This document shows, piece after piece, positions 12,009 through 22,558 of a stretch of DNA of 64,000 nucleotides (its first letter is position 1; each line of letters opens with the position of its first letter). The notes beneath the pieces are model-generated. The model searched no databases. It saw only the letters and a list, made by a program, of their open reading frames with translations, and was not told the origin of the DNA. Both the position numbers and the translations under genes were made by a program. Source of the DNA: Perognathus longimembris pacificus (taxonomy: Eukaryota > Chordata > Mammalia > Rodentia > Heteromyidae); the NCBI RefSeq assembly GCF_023159225.1, contig NC_063168.1, positions 47,761,062-47,825,061 of the forward strand, read 5' to 3'.

Positions 12009-12195
12009 GCAAGCTGGGTGTGGTGATACATGCTATACTCCTAGCTGTACAGGAGGCATAGGTTAGAAGATCCTGGTCCTAGGCCTAATGGCCCAAAAAC
12101 TTGAGAACCTCTCTGAAAAAATAACCCAGAGCAAAAAGGACTGAAGTGTGGCTCGAGAGGTAGAAGTCCGAGGCTCTGCACTCAAAATAATAAGC
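12009..12195 (+). mobile_element. Old B1-like SINE with ID-like right part
   Basis: AAGCTGGGTGTGGTGATACATGC is B1-like. TGTGGCTCGAGAGGTAGAAG followed by GGCTCTGCACTCAAAATAAT is ID-like. The copy is strongly diverged. Confidence 0.6.
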
Positions 12196-12734
12196 TATGT
12201 ATTTGATAACCACATGTGTGCCCTACCTACTTCTGATGGCTTCTCTGGAAGGTACCTGGATATCTTTCTGGGAGAGGTTTATAAAGTTTGTCCAAGACCA
12301 CAAAGCTAATCGGGTACTAGAGCAGGGACAGATCGGTGGATGTCTCTGACCCCAGGGCCTTCTCTTTTATTCCACCCTTCGTGAGACACCAGTGGCCCTC
12401 CATTCCCACAGTTCCTTGAAGAAGGGAACCCCATTCTAGATAAGGATTCCCTATATCTTTGGTTATAGGAGAGAAGGGCTTCTGGCTACCTGGCAAATTC
12501 CACAGCAAATCTAACTCAGGTCTCTGGGGACCCAATATTTACAGAAGAACCGAGTACTTGGCCATTTAAGTATGGAGATTCGTATTATTAAAAACAAGGG
12601 CTTTTCTTCTCAATTACTAATCATGAAAATCCTAACAATTGTTCTAAAAGTTCAAGTGTAGCCCAGAATAACAGTAGTTTGATAGAAGAGATTATTAGTT
12701 GCAGTAATTAAAAACAACAACAACGATGATAATG
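12196..12734. other. Intergenic DNA, nothing recognised
   Basis: No gene or named repeat is supported in this stretch. Confidence 0.5.
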
Positions 12735-12920
12735 GCTAATGTCACTGACTGTATGCTACACAGTCCTCTGAGGGCTTGAAAGCATCCATTATAGCTCACC
12801 AAAACTCTGTGAGATGAATCATCCTTTTACCACATCCACTGTTCAGGTGAGGAAACTGAGACACAAGGCTATCTGGTCCCTTAATTTACAAGAAGCAAAG
12901 CTATTATTTGAACCTAGGAG
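12735..12920 (+). mobile_element. MIR fossil SINE
   Basis: Typical MIR order: CAAAACTCTGTGAGATGAAT, then CAGGTGAGGAAACTGAGAC, then a TTTGAACCTAGG end. Confidence 0.8.
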
Positions 12921-13037
12921 AAAGTCTACACCTGGAGAGAGATCCACACTTGATAGAGGATGAATGTGAAGCTCAGAAACATTAACCAGTTTGCCTATCA
13001 TCACACATTTATTGCATGGAAGAACTGAAAATAGAAT

Positions 13038-13243
13038 GTGGGGGCGGGGAAGGTGGCCTAGTGGTAGAGTGCTTGCCTAGCATGCATGATGCCCTGGGTT
13101 CAATTCCTCAGTACCACATAAACAGAAAAAGCCAGAAGTAGTGCTGTGGCTCAAGTGGTAGAGCACTAGCCTTGAGCAAAAGAAGCTCAGGGACAGTGCC
13201 CAGGTCCTGAGTTCAAACCCCAGGACTGGAAAAAAACAAAAAA
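13038..13243 (+). mobile_element. IDL-Geo SINE with target-site duplication
   Basis: The left IDL monomer has a recognisable Pol III A box (TGGCCTAGTGG, 13054-13064) and B box (GGTTCAATTCC, 13097-13107). The right Geo monomer ends in AGGACTGG and a short A tail. An 11-bp direct repeat GAAAATAGAAT flanks it at 13027-13037 and 13244-13254. This is the clearest IDL-Geo copy in the window and the main taxonomic marker. Confidence 0.92.
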
Positions 13244-13359
13244 GAAAATAGAATTTGGATCTCCTTCTTCCCAATAGTAGTCCTATGTACAATATTAACT
13301 ATTAACTAGCTATTCATCTCACCCACTCTTCAGCCCCCTCTGTAGACAGACTACCAAGG

Positions 13360-13525
13360 CCCAAACACTGGCTTTGCCACTCCAGGCAAGTTCCTTAACC
13401 TTCACCTCCTTAACCTCTCTGTGCCTAAGATAATAGTAGTGATCTCAGTGTTTGGCAGGTGAAATGAAATGATGCATGGAAGTATTTAGACAGTTTCTGG
13501 AATATACTAAGTTGTCAGCAATCTA
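13360..13525 (+). mobile_element. MIR fossil SINE
   Basis: The MIR phrases GCAAGTTCCTTAACC, CCTCTCTGTGCCTAAGAT and GAAATGATGCATGGAAGTA occur in the expected order. Confidence 0.75.
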
Positions 13526-14447
13526 CATCACAGTGAACCTACAGAATTCAGGAAGAGGGGCACAAAGTAGAGGTCCTGGGGTCCTCACCCAGTGACTTAG
13601 CACACGGTATGTTGAAGAACAGAAAAAAGGGGCAGGAAATAAGCCAGAGGATAGCTGGAAAGAGGGACAGAGTCACCAGTTGTGTAGGGGTTTGTGGCTC
13701 ACCTCCTCAGCTCCACAAGGGTTTGATGGAATGAGTCCTGAGGAGATGGGCACTAACATCCCTGGCCAACCCAAGGGGGAGAGAAGAGACACAGGTGCTG
13801 AGAGAGAGGAAAATTGGAAAGGTGGGAAGAAAGGAGACCCCAGAATAAAACAGAAAAAGCCAGAATAGAAAAAAAAATGGTTGCAAAGCATTCATCCCAT
13901 AACGGTGGTATTCTGCAAGGCATCCTTCCTAGAGACGTCAGCCATGTTGTTTCAGCCCCATGAGGAATGGGAAAGAAGGGGTTTCATCAGACTGTGGGTG
14001 CTGAAGGGGAAGCTCAAGATGCTTGGCTGGCAGAGGTTATCCTATGGATAGTTATCCTATGGATGAGGTCTGTATGCTACCTGCACGTTGGTACGCATGA
14101 TGTGGAAGAAGGGACCTTCCCTTATGAGGCAGCACGAAGTCCAGAAGCCCAGCGGAGGCTTCACTCCAGAGCCCAGGGGTGACTGAGCGGGCACGGGAGC
14201 CAGTGATAGGCAGCTACTTGTCAGGAGGCTCAGGTCCAGGCACATTGCTCAGGCAATTGGGTTACTGCCACACAAAAACCAGTGGCAGGTTAGAGGATGT
14301 TCAGGCTTTGGCTTGGGAACCTAAAGTCAAGGTCATGAAGAACAATTTTCATTACAAACCCAAGTTCCGCATCCTGATGGCTCTTGGCAAGAATTGTAGT
14401 GGTCTGATACCAAAGGATCAACTCTCTAGAGATGGAGCTGAAGCTTG

Positions 14448-14448
<1 letters not shown>
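13526..14448. other. Intergenic DNA, nothing recognised
   Basis: Unique sequence. The only structure seen is a 14-bp tandem copy GTTATCCTATGGAT at 14036-14049 and 14051-14064. Confidence 0.5.
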
Positions 14449-14538
<90 letters not shown>

Positions 14539-14542
14539 GTGT
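14449..14542. repeat. (TC)n-(TG)n compound microsatellite
   Basis: About 27 TC units pass directly into about 18 TG units. The frame it creates is not a gene. Confidence 0.97.
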
Positions 14543-14609
14543 ATTGAGAGGGATGTGTTTCTACTTCTCAGGGAATTTCCAGTTAAAGGATCTTAAGACT
14601 TGAAGGAAA

Positions 14610-14840
14610 CAGGGTGCCAGTAACTCATGCCTGCTATTCCAGCCACTCAGGAAGCTGAGACCTGAGGATTGAGGGTCAAGGCCAGCTGGGCAGGAAAGAC
14701 CATGAGACTCTTACCTCCAATTAATTACAAAACTAAAAACCAGAAGTGGAGCTGTGGCTCAAATAGTAGAGTGCCAGCCATGATCAAGAAAGTTAACAAG
14801 ATAGTACTCAGGCCCTTACTTTAAGCCCCAGTTCTAACAT

Positions 14841-14841
<1 letters not shown>
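14610..14841 (+). mobile_element. B1-like + Geo dimeric SINE
   Basis: The left half has CATGCCTGCTATTCCAGCC and CTCAGGAAGCTGAGACCTGA. The right half has AGCTGTGGCTCAAATAGTAG. The tail leads into a CA microsatellite. Confidence 0.85.

Positions 14842-14900
<59 letters not shown>
14842..14900. repeat. (CA)n microsatellite at SINE tail
   Basis: About 29 CA units directly follow the SINE 3' end. Confidence 0.98.
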
Positions 14901-14902
<2 letters not shown>

Positions 14903-15196
14903 TAAGAAAAGGACAGGAGAGAAAGCCAAAAAAAAAAAAAAAAGGAGGGAAAACAACCCATTTGATATCTGAGGAACTAGAAATCTGATCTCTCCATCCT
15001 TGTTAACTCTTACAGTATGGCCAGTACCTGATGGTCCACAGCTGTTTGTTGAATATGTGAACAAGGAGGTAGTAGATGTACTTACTGTGGGGTACTCAGA
15101 AAGGTAAAATAAACTAAGAAGGCACTTCCTGTCTCCACACTCCCAAGAAAGGAACAGAAATCCTCCTGTCAAGCTCATACAAACCTTGGCCCTGGC

Positions 15197-16149
15197 TTTT
15201 TTTTTTTTTTACCTCTTTTTTTTTTAAATTTTTATTTTCAAACTGATGTACAGAGAGGTTACAGTTTCATATGTTACGCATTGGATACATTTCTTTTACT
15301 GTTTGTTACCTCCTCCCTCATTCCCCCCTCCCCCCGCCCCCTCCCCCTTTCCCTTTCCCCCCCCCAAGAGTTGTTCAGTTCATTTACACCAAACAGTTTT
15401 GCAAATATTGCTTTTGGTGTCGTTTGTCTTTTTTACCCTGTGTTTCTCAATTTTAGTATTCCCTTTCAGTTTCCTAGTTCTAATACCAGTATACACGGTT
15501 TCCATTGTACTCAGATAAGATACAGAGATAGTGCAGGTACAACCACAGAAAGGGGATACAAGAAGATCATCAATAATAGAAGCTACGGTTACACATAGCA
15601 CGTTGAAAGTAGTTACAACAGTGATATAACAATCGTTTCCATAACCTGGAGTTCATTTCACTTAGCATCATCTTATGTTTTTATAAGGGATCTTGTGATC
15701 CTTTGCTGTGACTTGCTTAAACCTGTGCTAATTATTCCCTATGAGGGAGACCATAGAGTCCATGTTTCTTTGGGTCTGGCTCACTTCACTTAGTATAATT
15801 TTTTCCAAGTCCTTCCATTTCCTTACAAATGGGGCAATGTCATTCTTTCTGATAGAGGCATAAAATTCCATTGTGTATATGTACCACATTTTCCTGATCC
15901 ATTCATCTACTGAGGTGCATCTGGGTTGGTTCCATATTCTAGCTATGACAAATTGTGCTGCGATGAACATTGTTGTGCTGGTGGCTTTAGTGTGTTCTTG
16001 TTTGTGGTCTTTTGGGTAGATGCCCAAAAGTGGGGCTGCTGGGTCATAGGGGAGCTCTATGTTTAGCCTTCTGAGGAATCTCCATACCGCTTTCCAGAGT
16101 GGCTGAACCAGCTTACATTCCCACCAACAATGAAGTAGGGTTCCCTTTT
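15197..16149 (-). mobile_element. 5'-truncated LINE-1 with target-site duplication
   Basis: This is a minus-strand L1. The poly(A) reads as T-runs at 15197-15235, followed by a 3'UTR with a G-rich tract (C-rich on plus, about 15323-15368) and then the C-terminal part of ORF2. An 11-bp direct repeat TTGGCCCTGGC flanks it at 15186-15196 and 16150-16160, so both ends are defined and the element was inserted already 5' truncated. Confidence 0.92.
15728..16149 (-). pseudogene. L1 ORF2 C-terminal fragment
   Basis: The minus-strand frame encodes the ORF2p tail, with recognisable MFIAAQFVIARIWNQP, EWIRKMWYIYTMEFYAS and KWKDLEKIILSEVSQTQ segments. The endonuclease and reverse transcriptase parts are absent because of 5' truncation, so it is non-functional. 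The terminal stop is at the 15728 end. The upstream limit is the truncation point. Confidence 0.85.
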
Positions 16150-16164
16150 TTGGCCCTGGCCCTT

Positions 16165-16523
16165 ATCATCAAAGTCTCACTAACTGTCCCACCAAGGTAT
16201 TATGGGGATCAAAGATTAGCTGATAGAAATGCAAACCACGCCTGTTATTAAATAATCCCAATGATAGTTAGCTCACCTAGAGCAAGGAATATTAAGTGAA
16301 GAATTTCCCTATTCACTATTTCAAACATGTGAAGGTAGAGCCAATGTCATTTCACTCCCCTCCCCACCCCCTACCACACTGGGCCATATTGAAGCAAATC
16401 CTAAGTATATCATTGCAGTTATAAATACTTTCATATATATGTATATATATACATACTTTCATATATATTTATATACACTTTTAAAAGTGTAGCAATTGAG
16501 GTTAAAAAAAGAACAACACACAT
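16165..16523. other. Intergenic DNA, AT-rich
   Basis: Unique sequence with a short TATA/CATA-rich run at 16431-16478. No gene was seen. Confidence 0.5.
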
Positions 16524-16721
16524 GGGCTGGGAATGTGGCCTAGTGGCAAGAGTGCTTGCCTCATATACTTAAAGCCCTGGGTTCCATTCCTCAGCACCAC
16601 GTATATAGAAAAGGCCAGAAGTGGCGCTGTGGCACAAGTGGCAGAGTGCTAGCCTTGAGCAAAAAGAAGTCAGGGACAGTGCTCAAGCACCAGGACCAGA
16701 GTCCAAGCACCAGGACTGGCC

Positions 16722-16723
<2 letters not shown>
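16524..16723 (+). mobile_element. IDL-Geo SINE
   Basis: The IDL half begins GGGCTGGGAATGTGGCC and contains GGGTTCCATTCC. The Geo half has GTGGCGCTGTGGCACAAGTG. The Geo end carries a local duplication of CAAGCACCAGGAC. A CA microsatellite follows. Confidence 0.9.
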
Positions 16724-16724
<1 letters not shown>

Positions 16725-16778
<54 letters not shown>

Positions 16779-16799
16779 ACACACACATACACACACACA
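16725..16799. repeat. (CA)n microsatellite at SINE tail
   Basis: About 24 CA units, then interrupted CA/TA units, continuous with the SINE 3' end. Confidence 0.97.
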
Positions 16800-17109
16800 T
16801 TCATTAGTACCTAAGGAATTGGTAGTTTGTAATACTGACAAATAGTCAATGTTCAGATTTCCTTATGTGCCTCATAACCTTACAGATTTTCAGATCAGGA
16901 TTCAAACAAGTTTAACTACCTTGCATTTTGTTGTACTGGTAAGGAGCTTTACCTAGGACTTAACCTTGACCACTCAGGCTGCCAGGGCTGGGAGACCTCC
17001 ACCCATCCATAGCAATAGATCCAGCCATCTAACCATTGCTTCAATACTTTGCAAAGGTTCTTGGAGATTGAAGAGCAGGTCAAAGCGTCTAAGAAAATAA
17101 GAGTTTAAG

Positions 17110-17327
17110 ATGTCACCTGTAATCCTAGCTACTTAGGAGGCTGGGATCTGAGGATCACAGTTTAAAACCAGGCTGGAACAGGAAAGTCCAGGCAAGAGTA
17201 TCTCCAATTAACCCCCAGAAAACTGGAAGTGGCACTGTGGCTCAAAATGGTAGAGTACTAGTCTTGAGCAGAATAGCTCAGGAGCAGTGCCCAGGCCCTG
17301 AGTTCAAGCACCAAGACCAACAACAAA
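17110..17327 (+). mobile_element. B1-like + Geo dimeric SINE
   Basis: CACCTGTAATCCTAGCTAC and TTAGGAGGCTGGGATCTGAG are B1-like. GGCACTGTGGCTCAAAATGG and CCTGAGTTCAAGCACCAAGA are Geo. Confidence 0.85.
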
Positions 17328-17392
17328 GATGGAGGAAGAGGGAGAGGAGGAGGAGAAGGAGGAGGAGGAGGGGGAGGAGGAGGAGGAGAAGA
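17328..17392. repeat. GGA/GAG-rich simple repeat
   Basis: A purine tract of mainly GGA units follows the SINE tail. Confidence 0.9.
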
Positions 17393-18476
17393 CAACCATA
17401 ATATCTGGCACATACTGGGTCAAAGTATCCAAGACTTGGAAGTTTCTCTGTCAGCACCTCCAGGTAAGGTGGCTTACAGCATGAAATCCTCTCAAGCCAT
17501 TCATCTTTAAATATTGACTTAAAATGTACTGAGTATGGCAGGGCCATGCTGATTGCTATTAATAAAATTATATGCCTCTTCCTATATGTTCAAAATAAGG
17601 GATTGATGGAAATCACTACATGCACTACGAACACATTTGAAACATTTTTATTCGTATTGAAATAATGTACATGTAGTTGTACATCAAATAGTATGTATGC
17701 ACTATGATAAAAATACAACACTTTCTCCCACCTTCATCCCACTGCTCAGAGGCAATCTATGTGATCTGCTGGAATTTCAGTTCTTTTGATGAATCTCTAG
17801 GGTTGATAGGTTGTGAAAAGGGATCATGTCCCAAATATTCTATACCACATTACACAGATCATCTATAAACGAATAATATGTAGAGTTATGTACATTATAC
17901 TTCCAATGTACTGCTTTATTTCTTCATTTATTAGCTTTTCAGACTGTTGTCTGTGAAAAAGTCTCAGTGCTTAAGATTTATTTATTCCAGTCTTCTACAC
18001 TTTACCTTTGTAACTAATAAAATGTTTAAACTTTGATCACCAACCTTCAATGATGCCTCTGGACTGTCTACTTTGTAAGTTGAACATATTATTTGTTAAT
18101 ATCCTTTAATTTTCTCTCTTTTTCTATATCCCACTTTCCATTATACTTGTACATTATTAAAGTTAACATTGCTGTTCTGACACACAACCTAGTTTCCTAC
18201 ACTTTGCCTAAAGGTTAACTCTTAAAATAGGAAAGTCATTCTACTTATTTTCTTGATGCTATTATACAATATTTAACCATAGTAGTAATGTTAGGATTAC
18301 ATTCCTGCTCATCAAGTCATTATCTCTGGATCTCACAGAAGAGAATGTTTCCAGCAACAAGTCAAGCGGATTCTCATTCTGTATACTATACTATATTGGC
18401 TTCGATTCATGTCACTTTTACTTTGCTACATATTTAGGTCTTGACATTTTAATTTTCTTCTAGAGTTTCTAGTTTC
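17393..18476. other. AT-rich intergenic DNA, possibly old LINE remnants
   Basis: No gene was seen. The general texture suggests degraded LINE sequence but no family can be named. Confidence 0.4.
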
Positions 18477-18531
18477 CTGTATGTATATATGTATGTATGT
18501 ATATATGTATGTATGTATATATGTATGTATG

Positions 18532-18565
<34 letters not shown>

Positions 18566-18580
18566 TGTATGTATGTATGT
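18477..18580. repeat. (GTAT)n microsatellite
   Basis: Tandem GTAT units with ATAT interruptions, about 26 units. Confidence 0.97.
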
Positions 18581-18581
18581 A

Positions 18582-18812
18582 CTGCTGGTACTAAGGCTTA
18601 AACTCAGGGCCTTGCCCTTTTGTTTAGTATTCTTGCTCATGGCTGGTGCATTACCACTGAAGCCCCACACCTGCTGTTTGGCATTTTGCTGGTTAATTGG
18701 AGATGAAGTGTCTTGGGCTTTACTGCTTGGGCTGGTTTCAAAGTACAATCTTCCAGGCCTCAGCCTCCTGAGTAGTTAGGATTACAGGCATGAGCCACTG
18801 CTGCTGAGCTTA
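18582..18812 (-). mobile_element. B1-like + Geo dimeric SINE
   Basis: Reverse orientation: Geo lies at the left end (GGTACTAAGGCTTAAACTCA), and the B1-like end lies at the right (CAGCCTCCTGAGTAGTTAGG, then CAGGCATGAGCCACTG). Confidence 0.85.
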
Positions 18813-20285
18813 GTTGCCTTTATTCTTTTTCAAAGTACTTGCTAGTATATTCTTATTTTAAATCTGAGAATTTCCTTTTCCTTCTTTCTTCAAGTTCTCT
18901 GTGACCTGCTCCAGCAACTTGCTGGTTGTTCTGTAGTGTCACCTGAGACTCTCTGATCTGATAGATCAAAACCCAAACTTTATTTCTCCCATTGTATGCT
19001 TGCTCTGCTAAGAGTATACCCTCAAGAAAGGGCATTTTGGAGGTGACTTTGTTACTTTGCCTGAAATCCCTTATGTTGTCTCCCAATGGATGGATAGTTT
19101 GTGTATAGGATTCTAGTCTGAAAATAATTTTCCCTCAGAATTTTGGAGGCACTACTCTATTATCTGCTAACATCTAGTAAAAGTGAGTAAAAGTCTGCTG
19201 CCATTCTGATTTCTGTTCACTTGTGGATGGCTTGATCTTTTCCTTTGGACTTTCTTTCAATCTACTCTTGCTACTTAGTGTTTTGAAATTTTGTCTGGCT
19301 ATATCTAGTTATGGGTGTTTTTTTGTTTGTTTGTTTTTCATTCATGTACTAAATGCTCAGTGACCCTTTCAATATAAGGGCTATTCAACCCTAGGAAATT
19401 TTCTTCAGTTACTCTGTTCCTCTAATCCCATCTCCAGGATTTTTTAAAAGTTAGATATTAGATTATAATTTTATCTTTCTGGCTTTCTAGCCTATGCTTT
19501 TCAAAATTTCACCAATTTTTTTATCCTTGTATGTGATTTTACCAAATGTATTTTTAATTTCCAAGAACTTATCATTCTCAATATACAATTCTTAGAATGT
19601 ATTATCTTCCCAGCCCTGAGAATTCTCAAGAGATTTCATAGTGATCTTCTGGTTCCTAAATTCTGTTTCCTAAATGAGAAGTGAGTTTTTTCTGTATCTT
19701 TTTCTTTCTTTCTTTTTTTCTTAATGTGCCAAGGACCAAACCCAGGGCATTGTAATGTGTACTACCACTGAGCTATACCCACAACCATTATTTTCATTAA
19801 TTTCTTTCATACTGATGGGTTTCTATATTTCTTAATATAGACCTCCTTGATGATTCCTTGGTATTGAATAAAAGTGAACTATGTGATGGTGAAAATTTTC
19901 CAGCAGGTGTGTGTGGATTGTTCCTTCGTGATCTTTCCTGAACTTTCTTAGGTTTGTTGGATAAGCTGCTATCCAGGCCCTCTTAGAGCACTCTGTGGCT
20001 TTCTGTAGCTGTCTTTTAAGAAATTCCCCTTTTGTGTTACTCCTTCCAGAGTTTTGGCTTACATTTTCTATTTGCCAATGGCCTCTTCCTCCTCTTTTTT
20101 CCTATTATGGGTTTATATCCTTCTAGAATTTGGAAAATTTCAGCAATATTTCTAGAAAAATGGGAGGCAAAGGTAGATACTATGTTCATCACCTTGTACT
20201 ATAAGGGGATTCAGATTTTTTTTCTTCAGTCATAATGATTTCACCTTTCAGCAGCCAAGAAATCCATTTTAGGTTTAGAATCTCC
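18813..20285. other. AT-rich intergenic DNA, probably degraded ancient LINE
   Basis: Long T-rich sequence with phrases such as CAGAATTTTGGAGGCACTAC and TCTGGCTTTCTAGCC, in the style of an old L1 3' region. It is interrupted by an ID-like fragment near 19727. The family is not assigned. Confidence 0.35.
19727..19790 (-). mobile_element. ID-like SINE fragment
   Basis: GGACCAAACCCAGGGCATTG followed by CTACCACTGAGCTATACCC is the reverse complement of a tRNA-derived ID body. Confidence 0.65.
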
Positions 20286-20286
20286 C

Positions 20287-20287
<1 letters not shown>

Positions 20288-20356
<69 letters not shown>

Positions 20357-20388
20357 TGTGTATGTGTGTGTGTGTGTGTGTGTGTGTA
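20288..20388. repeat. (GA)n-(TG)n compound microsatellite
   Basis: About 33 GA units are followed by TG units with one TATG break. Confidence 0.97.
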
Positions 20389-20423
20389 TGCATGCATGCA
20401 CATAAACTTTGTTTTGTTTTCTA

Positions 20424-20497
20424 GCAGTACTAGGCTTTGAACTTAGGCCCTCAAACTTGTTAGACAATGCCCTGCCACTTGAGTGACACCCCTAGTC
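20424..20497 (-). mobile_element. ID-like SINE fragment
   Basis: AGTACTAGGCTTTGAACTTA and GCCACTTGAGTGACACCCC match the reverse complement of an ID-type element. Confidence 0.65.
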
Positions 20498-20689
20498 CCC
20501 AGGAGTTATTCTTCACAGAGTTTTTCAGCATCTAGTGGCCCTCGTACAAGTGGTACCCATAAACCAGGGCCTGGTTTCCCGCATTTCTGTGTCTAGTCAC
20601 TATACATACAATCTCCCTGCTTCCCATGGGGCCCAACATGTGGGCTCCCTGTATCCTTCTTCCCCTCCTTCTCCCATCCTGAGGTATCC

Positions 20690-20915
20690 CTTAAGTTCCC
20701 CTCAGATCTTACCTCAGCATCGCATGCTCAGGAGAGCCTTCCTTGTTCTGGACCAGCCACGTTCTCTATTATGTGGGCTCACAGAACAAATGTTCTCCCT
20801 TTTAGTCAAGTGAAATAGGACCTTGTCTATTCTCCCTTCAAAGACCCAAGCAGTGGAGCACAGGGCCAGGCCCACAGCAGGGACTCAATAACAATTGGTT
20901 AAGTGAATGAATGAC
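20690..20915 (+). mobile_element. L2 3'-end fossil
   Basis: GGAGAGCCTTCCTTGTTC, then CAGGGCCAGGCCCACAGC and GACTCAATAACAATTGG, match L2 3' end order. Confidence 0.6.
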
Positions 20916-22302
20916 CACCAACACAGCCACAAGAGAATGAATTCCCCAGCTAATCACACTTTGAGAAGTAACCTACATATGCATCGCCTGCAGCCCTCCG
21001 TGTGTTCTACCTTATTAGTCTTACACCCAGTTAGGTTGCGGACGCTCAGGCCCACATCAGCCTTGAGTGCCACCTGCTCCACCCTGGGGAAGCCCATTGA
21101 CTAGGGAGGCAGGTTCTGGCATAGCCTACAGGACTTGAAGCTCACATGATCTTCTGATTATCCAAGCCTTCTGCAAAGGCTTTCAGAACAAGCAAAACTG
21201 TGATTTGTGTCAAAGCCTATGAAACCCAGCTTCACCCAAGGAGCCAGTGAGAATCTTTTTAGTCCAGGCTCCTGACCCGCAGGGGGTGTGGGGAATTCTG
21301 AGGCTGCCCAGATGACCAATGGGGATATTGCTGGCTGGGAACAATAGGGCTCCACACCTCAGCTACCTTTGGGCTCCAGCTTCCTAGCAGTGAGGCTCTT
21401 ATTAAATTTAGGATTACCATGTGTAAAGCTTAGTCTGAATTTTGTTTGCTCTGCCATGTAACTTGCCTTTCTAAACACTCAGTCAGAGCTGTGGTTAATC
21501 TACTGACCATGGGCTTAAGCAGCAGGTGGCCGGGAGGTCCCCCACCAAATTCCTCCTGACTCTTTGTTACCTGGCCTGGAAGGGAGAGACTTCTTGTTTG
21601 GGAAGTGTTTCTCCTCCCCCCGGACATTTTCAGTATTAAGAGTCTTTTGTCACCATAAATCTGAAGCTGGGGGATTATGACAGGCGGGCTGTCACCCAGA
21701 TTGTTTCCTTCCAAGGATAATGGGGAAAGTTTGGGAGCTGGCCTAATGAAACCTTTATTCTGGGGGACAATGCCATTTCCATTAAATTACAGCTCAAGTC
21801 TTAACAATGCCCTAGAACAAACCCAGTTTGAATATTTAATTTAGGATGGGAGAAACTGAGTAAACAATTCTCCCCTCATCCCCTTTTCAAAGAAGACTTG
21901 AGCAAGAATCCTGGGGGGTAGATGTCAGGTTAGCAACACCAAAGGTACTATGTACCAAATGTGTCCTATGCCACACAGGCAGTTAAAAATCTTCTTGATC
22001 TAGGCCATGGAGCCCAGAGCAAGGAGGATTCTGAATGATGGAGAGTTCTAATTTTTAACAATCTTAGCAAGTGAATACTGACCTAATAAGTGACCTACTA
22101 AAATCTGTGCTGAGTCTACCAGCAAGCTTTCGGACTTGGGCTCTCTTCTTTTTAACAGTTCACAAGCTACCTCAACACACAGAGGTTCCCTGAGAACTGG
22201 GTTCTGTCACCAACTGCTCTCAAGTTCCTCTTTTGTTTCTTTAAAGAGAATCTCTATGTCAAAATTATGTATAAATAGGCTTCATTCTTTAAATACAAAA
22301 CA
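20916..22302. other. Intergenic DNA, nothing recognised
   Basis: Unique sequence with no convincing gene or repeat. Confidence 0.5.
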
Positions 22303-22558
22303 GGTGTTGGGTGCTAGGGTTCATGCCTATAATCCTAGCTACTTCAAAGGCTAAGATCTGAGGATCAGGGTTCAAAGCTAGCCCAGGCAGGAAAGTCTGT
22401 GAGACTTTTATCTCTGCTAAACTACCAAAAAAAAAAAAAAAAAAAAAGGTTGGAAGTGAAGTTGTGGCTCAAGTGGTAGAGTCATGAGCAAAAGAAGCTC
22501 AGGGACAGAGCCCAGTCTCTGAGTTCAAGCGTCAGGACTGGCAACAACAACAAAAAAG
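22303..22558 (+). mobile_element. B1-like + Geo dimeric SINE with long A linker
   Basis: The B1-like half (GTTCATGCCTATAATCCTAG) and Geo half (GTTGTGGCTCAAGTGGTAG) are separated by about 24 A bases at 22424-22447, showing the two-monomer structure clearly. Confidence 0.88.

Noticed and set aside
13054..13107. tRNA-like A and B boxes as a possible tRNA gene
   Set aside because: They belong to the IDL half of a SINE with target-site duplications; no cloverleaf with an intact acceptor stem is formed.
14179..14547. 122-codon frame with Ser-Leu and Val-Cys runs
   Set aside because: The ends are TC and TG microsatellites and the rest has no recognisable protein similarity.
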